DNA of 10,935 nt from Actinomyces sp. (GCA_012837655.1 DUQT01000126.1:1-10935); one strand, 5' to 3'. Numbered from the stretch's first letter, positions 1-7,014 are shown. Translations and numbers: made by a program. Notes: a model not told the origin generated them from the sequence alone.

Positions 1-87
1 GGAACGGGAACCGGCGCAGATAACAAAATCGTGGACTTCTTGCGCCAACGCGGCAACCAGCCAGCGTGAATCAACTGTTGCGGACAA
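1..87 (-). CDS. menD: 2-succinyl-5-enolpyruvyl-6-hydroxy-3-cyclohexene-1-carboxylate (SEPHCHC) synthase, N-terminal fragment
   Basis: Only the first 29 codons lie in the window; the gene runs off the left edge. Read on the minus strand, the protein is a short leader, then SRWLVAALAQEVHDF and VICAGSRS. This is the MenD N-terminus, where a helix is followed by a strand ending in the (P/A)GSRS motif of the thiamine-diphosphate fold. MenD joins isochorismate and 2-oxoglutarate with loss of CO2, using ThDP and Mg2+, in cytosolic menaquinone synthesis. The frame is closed upstream by TAG at 109-111. I chose TTG at 85-87 because a strong GGGGAGGA ribosome-binding site precedes it; GTG at 106-108 is possible but has no such site. 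The gene starts 35 nt after the menC stop on the same strand, so a menC-menD transcript is likely. The recognition rests on a short stretch plus context, both of which agree. Confidence 0.82.
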   Translation of the reverse strand, partial: MSATVDSRWLVAALAQEVHDFVICAGSRS

Positions 88-90
88 ACT

Positions 91-98
91 TCCTCCCC
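91..98 (-). promoter_or_regulatory. Ribosome-binding site of menD
   Basis: On the minus strand the sequence reads GGGGAGGA, a near-perfect Shine-Dalgarno element, followed by AGT and then TTG. It decides the menD start, because none of the alternative in-frame starts between the TAG stop and this point has a purine-rich site. The spacing of three to four bases is slightly short. Confidence 0.6.
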
Positions 99-122
99 AC
101 AATCCCACCTATTTTAGGATTT

Positions 123-1190
123 TCAGCGCAGGCAATGCACCATTTCTTCCAGCCGCGCGACCCACCGGCTGATCGCCTGGGCGTCCTGGTTGTCGCGGGG
201 AAGGTAGCTCACCTTGTTTTCGTCGATTTCGATTTCACGAGGGCGCAGCTCGCCGCCCTCGGGGACCATGGGGTCTGCCGTGACGTCATCTGTAAACATG
301 CGCGCAGTTCCCAGGCCGCACGCAAATTCGAGGTCGTCGAGGGCGGCGGCGCATTCAACACCGCGCGCAATGCCAACGGAAGAGTCGAGTGCCGACGACA
401 CAACCGCCGGCATGCCTGCGTTCTTGCAGATATCAATCAGCCGGGCGGCGCCGCCGAGGGGCTGAACTTTGACGATAACCAGGTCGGCCGCTTCTGCTCG
501 CGCGACAGCTAGGGGGTCGGATGCGCGGCGCACGGATTCGTCTGCGGCGATGCGAACGTCCACTTGCCGGCGAACTTCGGCGAGTTCATCAATGGTTGGG
601 CAGGGTTGCTCCACGTATTCGAGCCCATCGCCTCCCCCGCTGGCGGCCGCCGCGTTCAGTTCACGAATCGCTGCCAGTGCTTCGCTGACATCCCACGCCG
701 CGTTGGCGTCAACCCTGATTTTTCCGGTCGGCCCTAGAACATCGCGGACCGCTTCGATTCGTTCACAGTCTTGCGCAATCGTGGAGCCCGGATCAGCCAC
801 CTTGACTTTCACGGTCGTGCAGCCACCGGAGTTTTCCACAATCTTCTGCGCTGTCTGCGGATCCACAACCGGCACAGTCGCGTTAATTGGAACGGCGTCT
901 CGCTTCAGTTTCAGTGGCTTTCCGCGAGCGGCCGCGAGCCCCGCCTTCAACCACTGCGCTGACTCTTGCGCGTCATAGTCCCAAAATGGGGAAACTTCCG
1001 CCCACCCGTTTGGCCCCTTCAGAATGAGCCCATCACGAACATCAATGCGCCTAAACCGATTCTTCAGCGGAAGCCGGTAGTACAAGAGCCGGGTGATTCC
1101 ATCCATCGTGTTCAAAACATCAGCTGGCAGGGCTTCAATTCCGATTTCAATCAGACGCGAGGATTCAGAGGCAGACGCAGAAGTGTTCAT
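123..1190 (-). CDS. menC: o-Succinylbenzoate synthase (enolase superfamily)
   Basis: MenC dehydrates SHCHC, the product that MenH makes from the MenD product, to o-succinylbenzoate in menaquinone synthesis, and acts in the cytosol. Counting from ATG 1190 (355 aa), the enolase-superfamily barrel shows the Lys pair KVKV near 128-131, the metal ligands Asp in VDANAAWD (about 161), Glu in YVEQPC (194) and Asp in AADES (217), and the second catalytic Lys in VIVKVQPLGG (241). The N-terminal capping domain contains LYYRLPLKNRFRRIDVRDG and GWAEVSPFWDY, as in actinobacterial MenC. The reading frame extends to GTG 1208; ATG 1190, preceded by GGAAAA, looks better, and an internal ATG at 1106 cannot be excluded because residues 1-25 are low-complexity Ser/Ala. 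The menD start follows 35 nt downstream. The call is firm against other enolase-superfamily members because menD is adjacent and menB and menE are in the window. Confidence 0.92.
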   Translation of the reverse strand: MNTSASASESSRLIEIGIEALPADVLNTMDGITRLLYYRLPLKNRFRRIDVRDGLILKGPNGWAEVSPFWDYDAQESAQWLKAGLAAARGKPLKLKRDAVPINATVPVVDPQTAQKIVENSGGCTTVKVKVADPGSTIAQDCERIEAVRDVLGPTGKIRVDANAAWDVSEALAAIRELNAAAASGGGDGLEYVEQPCPTIDELAEVRRQVDVRIAADESVRRASDPLAVARAEAADLVIVKVQPLGGAARLIDICKNAGMPAVVSSALDSSVGIARGVECAAALDDLEFACGLGTARMFTDDVTADPMVPEGGELRPREIEIDENKVSYLPRDNQDAQAISRWVARLEEMVHCLR

Positions 1191-1208
1191 TTTTCCATTG
1201 TGCACCAC

Positions 1209-1271
1209 TATTACGATTTCCGAGGGCGAGCGGCGTAGGCGGACGTCCGGGTCTCACGTTAGGCTTGGACC
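1209..1271. promoter_or_regulatory. Divergent intergenic region between menC and the small membrane protein
   Basis: This 63-bp gap must hold, or overlap, the promoters of menC (leftward) and the small membrane protein (rightward). I see no clear -35/-10 pair. It contains a perfect 10-bp palindrome, CGGACGTCCG, at 1240-1249, near its middle, which is a possible operator but short enough to be chance. The weak purine stretch at 1261-1269 could serve as the ribosome-binding site for the rightward gene. Confidence 0.3.
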
Positions 1272-1616
1272 ATGTTTATCCTTGCGTTTCTTCTGGGAAT
1301 CCTAGCCCTGGCCGGAACGATTTGGTTGCGCACCGATACGCCGAGCTCGCGCTCCTGGGAAACTGAGGAGGGCATCATTGACGAACGCTTTGCTTTCGTG
1401 TTCCTCCCCAGTTTCACCCTGCTACTGTTTGGACTCGGAATTATCGGAGTCTCGGGCTTGTTCCCCGAATTCACCTGGCCAATCAAAATCCTGTTCGGAA
1501 TCGGAATCATCATGTCCGGCATCGGAGCCGTGGGATCACTAATCGGCCTGTTCTCCAGCCGCTACCCCGAGTGGCTCCTCCCCCAGTGGCGCATCGACAG
1601 CCCACACCGCAAGTAA
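1272..1616 (+). CDS. Small three-helix membrane protein of unknown function
   Basis: I do not recognise a family. The 114-aa product has three hydrophobic segments, at about residues 2-19, 42-64 and 71-94, all rich in Leu, Ile, Gly and Phe. The first could be an uncleaved signal anchor. Between helices 1 and 2 lies a charged loop (residues 20-40, with SRSWETEEG and DER); the tail (95-114) contains WLLPQW and ends in basic residues. No catalytic motif or metal site is visible. The ATG at 1272 has only a weak upstream AGG/TTGGA. The gene is divergent from menC and convergent with the beta-galactosidase gene, so it is probably a single-gene unit ending at the hairpin 28 bases downstream. The sustained hydrophobic pattern and lack of a competing frame support a real gene. 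Confidence 0.65.
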   Translation: MFILAFLLGILALAGTIWLRTDTPSSRSWETEEGIIDERFAFVFLPSFTLLLFGLGIIGVSGLFPEFTWPIKILFGIGIIMSGIGAVGSLIGLFSSRYPEWLLPQWRIDSPHRK

Positions 1617-1643
1617 GCTCAGCGAACCGTACCTCTACTACTT

Positions 1644-1677
1644 CGGCCGGAAACAGCACGCCCGCTGTCTCCGGCCG
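1644..1677. terminator. Strong hairpin between convergent genes, probable bidirectional terminator
   Basis: Arms at 1644-1657 (CGGCCGGAAACAGC) and 1664-1677 (GCTGTCTCCGGCCG) pair at 13 of 14 positions around a six-base loop. The single mismatch is A-C in plus-strand RNA but a G-U wobble in minus-strand RNA, so the helix is complete in the transcript coming from the beta-galactosidase side. It lies 28 bases after the plus-strand membrane-protein gene and 135 bases beyond the minus-strand beta-galactosidase stop. Neither side has a U-tract, so it would be an atypical intrinsic terminator, or an RNA-stabilising end structure. Confidence 0.6.
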
Positions 1678-1695
1678 ACACTAACTGCGCGCAAA

Positions 1696-1809
1696 ACCAG
1701 TCCTCAATCGCAACGCAAGGAACCGCCTACGAAGCCAATCCTCCATAGCCACACGAGGAACCGCTTACGAAGCCAATTCTTCCTAGCCACGTGAGGAACT
1801 GCGCGCGAA
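1696..1809. repeat. Three imperfect 38-bp tandem repeats
   Basis: Units at 1696-1733, 1734-1771 and 1772-1809 align without gaps. Each carries a version of GCCAATCCTC near its start and of GAGGAACCGC followed by CGAA at its end. A fragment matching the end of a unit (AACTGCGCGCAAA, 1683-1695) precedes them, so there may have been a fourth copy. Each unit contains a small dyad whose arms covary: TCCT/AGGA in the first, TCCTC/GAGGA in the second (1739-1743 with 1755-1759) and TTCCT/AGGAA in the third (1780-1784 with 1794-1798). The array ends two bases from the beta-galactosidase stop, in its 3' untranslated region. Thirty-eight is not a multiple of three, so this is not a repeated coding segment. 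Confidence 0.75.
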
Positions 1810-1811
1810 AC

Positions 1812-3977
1812 CTACTTTGCCATGATTGCCATCGCCGACCGCGGCGCGATCACGGCGTGACCGGTTGCTTCAGCCTGGCTCAGCAGGTCAAACCCAGTAA
1901 CGCCAGCCAACTGCACCGCACGGTCGGAGTGGTTCAAGTAGAACGTGACGTCACCGCGCTTTACGCGCTCAATCCCGTCAGGCAGATCTGCACCAGTCAC
2001 GTCAACGCGAGCGTGCGCCGCCAGCAGGCGAATCAGCGCGTCGCGCCCCACCGAATCCAGGTTCGTTGCGACGTACCACGCGGTTCCCTTGCCCACTTTC
2101 CGCTTCGTGATTGCGGGCCAGCCGCCCAAGTCTGATTCGGGGGCGAACTGTGCGATCACTTCGACCTCGTCGATTAACCACATGGGGTCCGTGAACTGGT
2201 CGGCTTCCTTCGTGGCCATCACGTATTCACCCCACACTCCTCCACGCGGTTGAGGGCGCGGCGTCCCAATCTGATCCAAGGCTCGAAGCAGTGCCGGTGA
2301 GCGCACCTCCAGATCGTGGTAATCCACAGCGCCGGGAGTATCAACCGCACGCGTAATCCGATCCACCCGCGGGTCAACCTGGTTGTAATCGGGCCTGGCC
2401 CAACTGTGAGCATCCGGGGCATGCAAAGCATGATCAGTCACCGCAACGCCCAGCAGGTCCGACAGCGATCCCAGGTAACCGCCCAGGATTGCACGCAAAG
2501 TCGAAGTCACAACGCCCGAAGGCGACGCGACCACAACGTGTGCACCGTTTTCAACGGCGTCTTGCAGGCGCGCTGAAAACTCGGGGTAATCGATGAAAAG
2601 CTCCGGCACAATAATGATCTTGTAGCCAGACAGGTCATCTTCGACGCCAATCAGGTCGAGGGCGATGTTCTTTTCCCACAGGGTTCGATGCCACGCCCTC
2701 ACGCCTGGAAAATCTTGGGGGGAATCATTTGGTCCCGCCGTCAGGTGGCGGGCACGCGCGCTATCCCAATCCATGACGATCGCGGCCTGCGCTTCAACGC
2801 GGCCACCCACGACTGGGGAAAGCTTTGAAAGCGATTCGCCGAGTTTGACGACTTCATTCCACCAGCGCGATTTCTTACCCGCGTGGTTGACCATGCCGCC
2901 GTGGAACATCTCCGCACCGCCGGGGCTTTGACGCCACTGGAACTGCATGATTCCATCTGCGCCGTGAGCGACGCGCGAAAGTGACCAGAGTTCAAACTGG
3001 CCCGGCCTCTTCGGCGTGTTTTGAGGGCGCCACTGGACCGCGGAAGTCACCTGCTCCATAAGCAGGAAGGGCTGCCCGCCCTTTAGGCCGCGCATGATGT
3101 CAGCTTCAAAAGCGACCTGGTGCCCCGCGCCCGGCAGTGCGGGATCGGGATAGGAATCATCGGAGATCATGTCAATGTGCGGGGCCCACTTGCGGTAGTC
3201 CAGGTACATGAACTCGCCCATAAAGTTCGTCGTGACCGGCACGTTTGGCGTAACCGCGCGAAGCTCCGCGGCTTCCGCCTGGAACAGTTTCAAGGTCTGG
3301 CTATCGGAGAACCTCCAATAGTCCAGTTCCTGCGCCGAATTCGGCAGGGTCGGCATCGTCCTCGGCGGGAAAATTTCGGAAAAGTCACTGTATTCTTGCG
3401 ACCAGAAATGCGTATTCCACGCGTGATTCAAGGTTTCAATGTCGCCGTATTTTTCGCGCAACCACTCCTGGAAGTCGCCCTCGCACACGTCGCAGTAGCA
3501 GCGCGGGTTGTGGCAGGCGTATTCGTTATTTACGTGCCACATCACGAGGGCGGGGTGATCCTTGAACTCGTTCGCTAGCGCCGCGGCGATCGCGCGGGAA
3601 CGCTTGCGATATTCGCGCGATGACGGGCAGAAGTGCTGGCGCGACCCGAAGCCGAGTCGGACGCCGTCCTTGTTTACCGGCAGCATTTCCGGGTGGCTGC
3701 GGACCATCCACACCGGCGGCGCCGCCGTAGGAGTTGCCAGATCAACGTAAATGCCGGCCTCGTGGCACTGATCCATGATTTCGCGCAGCCAGCCGAAGTT
3801 GTATTCACCCGGCTTCGGCTCTAACTTCACCCATGAAAAAATACCCAGCGAAACCAGGTTCACGCCGGCTTCCTTCATGAGCTCAATGTCTTCAGCTACC
3901 GTCTCTTTCGGCCACTGGTCGGGATTCCAATCGCCGCCATAAGTCAAGTTACGCGTGGGCAGAATGGGCGCTGACAT
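1812..3977 (-). CDS. Beta-galactosidase, glycoside hydrolase family 42
   Basis: A retaining beta-galactosidase of about 721 aa, the usual GH42 length, which releases terminal beta-galactose from lactose-like or galacto-oligosaccharide substrates. No signal peptide is visible, so it should be cytoplasmic. Counting from ATG 3977, the start GGDWNPDQWP is typical. The TIM barrel (about 1-385) holds the acid/base Glu152 in WHVNNEY and the nucleophile Glu308 in LLMEQVTS. Cys117 in QHFCPSS with Cys160, 162 and 165 in PRCYCDVCEGD match the zinc site of Thermus-type GH42 enzymes. The middle region fits the trimerisation domain, and the last about 65 residues (from about GTAWYVATNLD) the small beta domain. 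GTG at 3983 is two codons upstream and nearly as good a start. No sugar transporter or regulator is adjacent, so the physiological substrate is unclear. It lies downstream of argF on the same strand after a 191-nt gap and probably has its own promoter. Confidence 0.93.
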   Translation of the reverse strand: MSAPILPTRNLTYGGDWNPDQWPKETVAEDIELMKEAGVNLVSLGIFSWVKLEPKPGEYNFGWLREIMDQCHEAGIYVDLATPTAAPPVWMVRSHPEMLPVNKDGVRLGFGSRQHFCPSSREYRKRSRAIAAALANEFKDHPALVMWHVNNEYACHNPRCYCDVCEGDFQEWLREKYGDIETLNHAWNTHFWSQEYSDFSEIFPPRTMPTLPNSAQELDYWRFSDSQTLKLFQAEAAELRAVTPNVPVTTNFMGEFMYLDYRKWAPHIDMISDDSYPDPALPGAGHQVAFEADIMRGLKGGQPFLLMEQVTSAVQWRPQNTPKRPGQFELWSLSRVAHGADGIMQFQWRQSPGGAEMFHGGMVNHAGKKSRWWNEVVKLGESLSKLSPVVGGRVEAQAAIVMDWDSARARHLTAGPNDSPQDFPGVRAWHRTLWEKNIALDLIGVEDDLSGYKIIIVPELFIDYPEFSARLQDAVENGAHVVVASPSGVVTSTLRAILGGYLGSLSDLLGVAVTDHALHAPDAHSWARPDYNQVDPRVDRITRAVDTPGAVDYHDLEVRSPALLRALDQIGTPRPQPRGGVWGEYVMATKEADQFTDPMWLIDEVEVIAQFAPESDLGGWPAITKRKVGKGTAWYVATNLDSVGRDALIRLLAAHARVDVTGADLPDGIERVKRGDVTFYLNHSDRAVQLAGVTGFDLLSQAEATGHAVIAPRSAMAIMAK

Positions 3978-4168
3978 GGTCACCTATCTTCTTTGATTTT
4001 CGAGGACGCGGCTGGGTAGCCTTTTTCAAACGCACCCAGCCTATCGAACGTGGACATATTTTCTTGTGTGGAGCACTCTGGGCGTCGCCGAACCTGCCGT
4101 GGGACGAAGCCCGCAACGTCGGTGCACGCCCGGCACGGCACTGCCGCCCGCCATCTTATTTACGTACT
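3978..4168. other. Intergenic region upstream of the beta-galactosidase gene
   Basis: This stretch holds no supported gene; open frames entering it on the plus strand are antisense shadows of argF. It should contain the argF 3' end and the promoter of the beta-galactosidase gene. I see an inverted repeat at 4010-4041, described separately, and a weaker 7-bp stem, TGCCGTG (4095-4101) with CACGGCA (4134-4140), which could help end the argF transcript. Neither has a U-tract in the leftward direction. I cannot name a confident promoter. Confidence 0.4.
4010..4041. repeat. Perfect 8-bp inverted repeat upstream of the beta-galactosidase gene
   Basis: GGCTGGGT at 4010-4017 and ACCCAGCC at 4034-4041 are exact reverse complements separated by 16 bases. 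The element ends 33 bases upstream of the beta-galactosidase ATG, so it could be an operator or a hairpin in the leader RNA. The centre-to-centre distance is about 24 bases, wider than a typical LacI-family palindrome. Function is inferred from position only. Confidence 0.45.
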
Positions 4169-5170
4169 TCAGGCATCGCGGCCAAGCGATGCCACCATGA
4201 CGGCTTTGATTGTGTGCATACGGTTTTCGGCTTGGTCAAAGACGACTGAACGCGGCCCGTCAAACACATCTCCGGATACTTCGCATCCTTCCAGGCCGTA
4301 CTTGTCCAGAACTTGCTTGCCGATCTCGGTTGTGGAGTCATGTACCGCGGGCAGGCAGTGCATAAACTTCACATCCGCACCCGCCCGATCCATTAAGGCT
4401 TCATCGACGCGGTAGGGCCTCAGCAGAGCAACGCGTTCATCCCACGCGTCTGCGGATTCACCCATCGAAACCCACATGTCTGTGTGTAGGAAGTCCGCTC
4501 CCTCGACCGCGTCCAGCTCATCGGTCACCGTTACCCGCGCGCCGGACTCAGCCGCACGATCCTGCGCAACTTCGACGACATCCGCGGGCGGCTGCAGAGA
4601 TTTCGGCGCCACAATCCGCACATCCATACCCAGCATCGCACCCGAAACCAGTAGCGATCGCCCCATGTTGAAACGCGCATCGCCGACGTAGGCAAACGAG
4701 GTCTCCGAAAGCGGCTTGGTCGAATGTTCCTTCATCGTCAGTGCGTCAGCCAGCATCTGCGTTGGATGCCACAGATCCGTCAAGCCGTTAAAGACCGGAA
4801 CGCCAGCCCACTCGTCAAGCTGCTCAACCGTAGTTTGGTAGTTTCCGCGAAACTGGATGCCATCAAACATGCGTCCCAGCACGCGCGCAGTGTCCGCAAC
4901 CGATTCCTTGTAACCCACGTGTGATGACGACGGATCCAAATAGGTCGTGTGAGCACCCTGATCAAAAGCGGCAACTTCAAACGCGCACCGAGTTCGGGTG
5001 GACATTTTTTCAAAGATGAGGGCGATGCGGCGCCCTCGTAAATATTGCTTTTCGGTACCGGCCTTGTTCGCCGCCTTGAGGTGCGCGGCTAGGTCAAGGT
5101 ACGAGGCCCATTCGTCATTCGTGAAGTCGAGTTCACGCAAGAAACTGCGTCCATTTAGCGGAAAATCCAT
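4169..5170 (-). CDS. argF: Ornithine carbamoyltransferase
   Basis: It interconverts ornithine plus carbamoyl phosphate with citrulline plus phosphate, in the cytosol. The 333-aa length is standard. The carbamoyl-phosphate loop STRTR is at 57-61, HPTQ at 135-138, the ornithine-binding DMWVSMGE at 231-238 and the catalytic HCLPA at 271-275, with Arg317 near the end. The SMGE motif marks it as an ornithine rather than an aspartate or putrescine enzyme. Sequence style (FEKMSTRTRCAFEVAAFDQG) is shared by biosynthetic ArgF/ArgI and catabolic ArcB proteins, and no arcA, arcC or other arg gene is beside it, so the physiological direction is open. The ATG at 5170 has no good ribosome-binding site. It begins 27 nt after the importer ATPase stop with no terminator, so it may be the last gene of the iron-uptake transcript. 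Confidence 0.93.
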   Translation of the reverse strand: MDFPLNGRSFLRELDFTNDEWASYLDLAAHLKAANKAGTEKQYLRGRRIALIFEKMSTRTRCAFEVAAFDQGAHTTYLDPSSSHVGYKESVADTARVLGRMFDGIQFRGNYQTTVEQLDEWAGVPVFNGLTDLWHPTQMLADALTMKEHSTKPLSETSFAYVGDARFNMGRSLLVSGAMLGMDVRIVAPKSLQPPADVVEVAQDRAAESGARVTVTDELDAVEGADFLHTDMWVSMGESADAWDERVALLRPYRVDEALMDRAGADVKFMHCLPAVHDSTTEIGKQVLDKYGLEGCEVSGDVFDGPRSVVFDQAENRMHTIKAVMVASLGRDA

Positions 5171-5197
5171 GCGTCAAGTCTAGACAGCACGGGTGAG

Positions 5198-5956
5198 CTA
5201 TGCCACTGGCATGGCGAACGGGCGTCCGCCAACCTCCCCAACGTTAACTTCCACGTCGAAAATATCTTCCAACACGTTGGGACGAAGCACTTCGACAGGT
5301 GTGCCGTCCGCGACTACTTCACCGTGCTTCATGGCAATCAGCCGGTCCGCGTACGCAGCGGCCGTGTTGATGTCGTGAATGACGATGACCACCGACAGAT
5401 TCTTTTCAAAACAAACCGAAGAAAGGTGGCGCATCATGTCACGTGAATGACGCAGGTCGAGGGCGGAAAGCGGCTCGTCTAACAGCAGGTACTTCGCGTC
5501 CTGCGCCAAAGTCATCGCAATGAATGCGCGCTGACGCTGGCCGCCGGAAAGTTCATCCAGGAAACGGTCGGCCATGCTCAGCATGGACACCGAGCGCAGG
5601 GCTTCCGCGACCATCTCCTCATCCTGTTTAGTCGCACGCCCATGGTTGTGCGGATGCCGGCCAAGCATGACGAGCTCAGCCACCGTGAGGCGAACCGACA
5701 GGTGATTTTCTTGCCGCAAGATCGCCATCGTCTTTGCGAGTTCGTCCGGCTTCCAGTCCGCGACACTCTTGCCGTCAACCACAACTTCGCCCTCGACGAG
5801 CGGATGAAGGCGCCCAATTCCGGAAAGTAGCGTTGACTTTCCCGCGCCATTTGGGCCAATGAGGGCGGTGATGCCACAGTCGGGCAGATCGAATGAGACG
5901 TCCTTGACCACGGGAGCGCGGTCGTAGGCCATCGTTACGTTGCGAATCTCAATCAT
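5198..5956 (-). CDS. Siderophore-iron ABC transporter, ATP-binding protein (FecE/YclP type)
   Basis: Cytoplasmic ATPase of the iron-siderophore importer, 252 aa. Visible motifs are Walker A GPNGAGKST (34-42), the Q-loop Gln at about 82 in LRQENH, the signature LSGGQRQRAF (136-145), Walker B YLLLDEP (156-162), the D-loop SALD, and the switch His194 in VIVIHD. The composition LRQENHLSVRLTVAELVMLGRHPHNHGR is typical of the FepC/FhuC/YclP branch rather than of B12 or amino-acid importers. Its ATG overlaps the stop of the preceding permease by ATGA, which indicates translational coupling. It is the last importer gene; argF follows after 27 nt. Confidence 0.93.
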   Translation of the reverse strand: MIEIRNVTMAYDRAPVVKDVSFDLPDCGITALIGPNGAGKSTLLSGIGRLHPLVEGEVVVDGKSVADWKPDELAKTMAILRQENHLSVRLTVAELVMLGRHPHNHGRATKQDEEMVAEALRSVSMLSMADRFLDELSGGQRQRAFIAMTLAQDAKYLLLDEPLSALDLRHSRDMMRHLSSVCFEKNLSVVIVIHDINTAAAYADRLIAMKHGEVVADGTPVEVLRPNVLEDIFDVEVNVGEVGGRPFAMPVA

Positions 5957-7014
5957 TTCCGCGCCGCCTTCACCAGCATCACCAGAAGTAGCGCGCCGCC
6001 AACCAGCTCAATCACGACCGGCAGGACGGTTGCCTGGTTTAGCACGTGCTCCAGGATCGCTTGACCACCCACCAGGACGATCACTCCAATTGCTGAAGCT
6101 GCCGGAATCAAGTGGCGAATGTTCGTCGCACCCAGCGCATACACGGCGATATTCACGATCAGCAGGCCAAAGAACATCAGCGGGCCAACCAGCGCCGTCG
6201 AAGCCGCCACCAGCAACGATGAGGCCATCAGCGCGAGCTTTACTTCCCGCTTGTAATTAACTCCCAGCGCAACGGCCACGTCTTGCCCCAGCGACAACAG
6301 ATCCCACGTGCGAGCACGATACATGATGTAACCAACCACAACGACCGTGAGCGCCGTTGTCATCCACAACGCCTCAGAGTTAATCACCGCGAACGACGCC
6401 ATTCCCCTATCCTGCACAGCCAGGTACTCGTTCGGGTCCATGATGATACTCATCATCGTCGTGACCGATCGCAGCAGCGTCCCCACCACGATGCCTACCA
6501 AAACCAGTAGATGCACCGAGCCTCGCCCTCGTCCAATCATCGTCATGAACAGCGTAACGGCCAATGCGGACATCAAACCGGCCTGGATCAAAAACATTAT
6601 CGAGGACGGAATTAGGTTCGCGACGCGCGCGGTTAGGAAGAACACGGAAGCTGTTGCGATCAGGCTGAACATCGCATCGAACCCCATGACTGTTGGGGAA
6701 AGGATGCGGTTTCTAGTTACAGCTTGAAAAATAACTGTCGCAGATGACAGAGCAACGGCTACCACAACCAGGCCGACCAGGCGTTTGGCGCGCAAAGCCG
6801 CGATAATCTGCCAGGCTCCCAGAGCGTCATACAGCAGGAAGAACGCAATCATTCCCGCGGCGAGCACAAGTGCAATCACCATGCGGCGAGTCACGTCACG
6901 GTGACGGTTACTCAGGATGGAACGGACCTTCGCAACTGCGGGAGACTCGTAGGTCTTCGGACCGGACCAGGCCAGTTCGTGAGTGTACTTATTTTCCAGG
7001 GTAGTGGTAGTCAT
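5953..7014 (-). CDS. Siderophore-iron ABC transporter, FecCD-family permease 2 (YclO type)
   Basis: One half of the membrane channel, 353 aa. After an unusually long hydrophilic N-terminus (about 1-44) it has the string of hydrophobic helices of the FecCD family. Recognisable landmarks are FQAVTRNRILSPTVMGFDAMF (about 96-116, the conserved RN...P..MG loop), GPLMFFGLLIVN (277-288) and the C-terminal VIELVGGALLLVMLVK. The loop lacking the usual PxLLG-type pattern and the GLLIVN instead of GLxxPH motif are characteristic of YclO-like catecholate importers of the petrobactin type. It overlaps both neighbours by ATGA, so synthesis of the two permeases and the ATPase is probably coupled. The substrate is inferred from the family and from the upstream iron box. 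Confidence 0.9.
   Translation of the reverse strand: MTTTTLENKYTHELAWSGPKTYESPAVAKVRSILSNRHRDVTRRMVIALVLAAGMIAFFLLYDALGAWQIIAALRAKRLVGLVVVAVALSSATVIFQAVTRNRILSPTVMGFDAMFSLIATASVFFLTARVANLIPSSIMFLIQAGLMSALAVTLFMTMIGRGRGSVHLLVLVGIVVGTLLRSVTTMMSIIMDPNEYLAVQDRGMASFAVINSEALWMTTALTVVVVGYIMYRARTWDLLSLGQDVAVALGVNYKREVKLALMASSLLVAASTALVGPLMFFGLLIVNIAVYALGATNIRHLIPAASAIGVIVLVGGQAILEHVLNQATVLPVVIELVGGALLLVMLVKAARK

Noticed and set aside
1..69. Plus-strand open frame ending in TGA at 67-69, resembling the C-terminus of a gene
   Set aside because: It gives no recognisable protein, while the opposite strand encodes the MenD N-terminus with a ribosome-binding site in operon with menC.
66..512. 148-aa plus-strand open frame
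   Set aside because: It is antisense to menC, whose enolase motifs are intact; the product is a low-complexity Arg/Ala-rich shadow.
1259..1271. Possible second iron box (TTAGGCTTGGACC) before the small membrane protein
   Set aside because: Only the left half resembles the DtxR consensus; the right half and the dyad symmetry are missing.
1696..1809. 38-bp repeats considered as a CRISPR array
   Set aside because: The units are directly adjacent with no unique spacers and are too diverged; no cas genes are present.
4011..4025. GGCT-GGGT-AGCC followed by TTTTT, resembling a plus-strand intrinsic terminator
   Set aside because: The stem is only four pairs and no plus-strand gene ends here.
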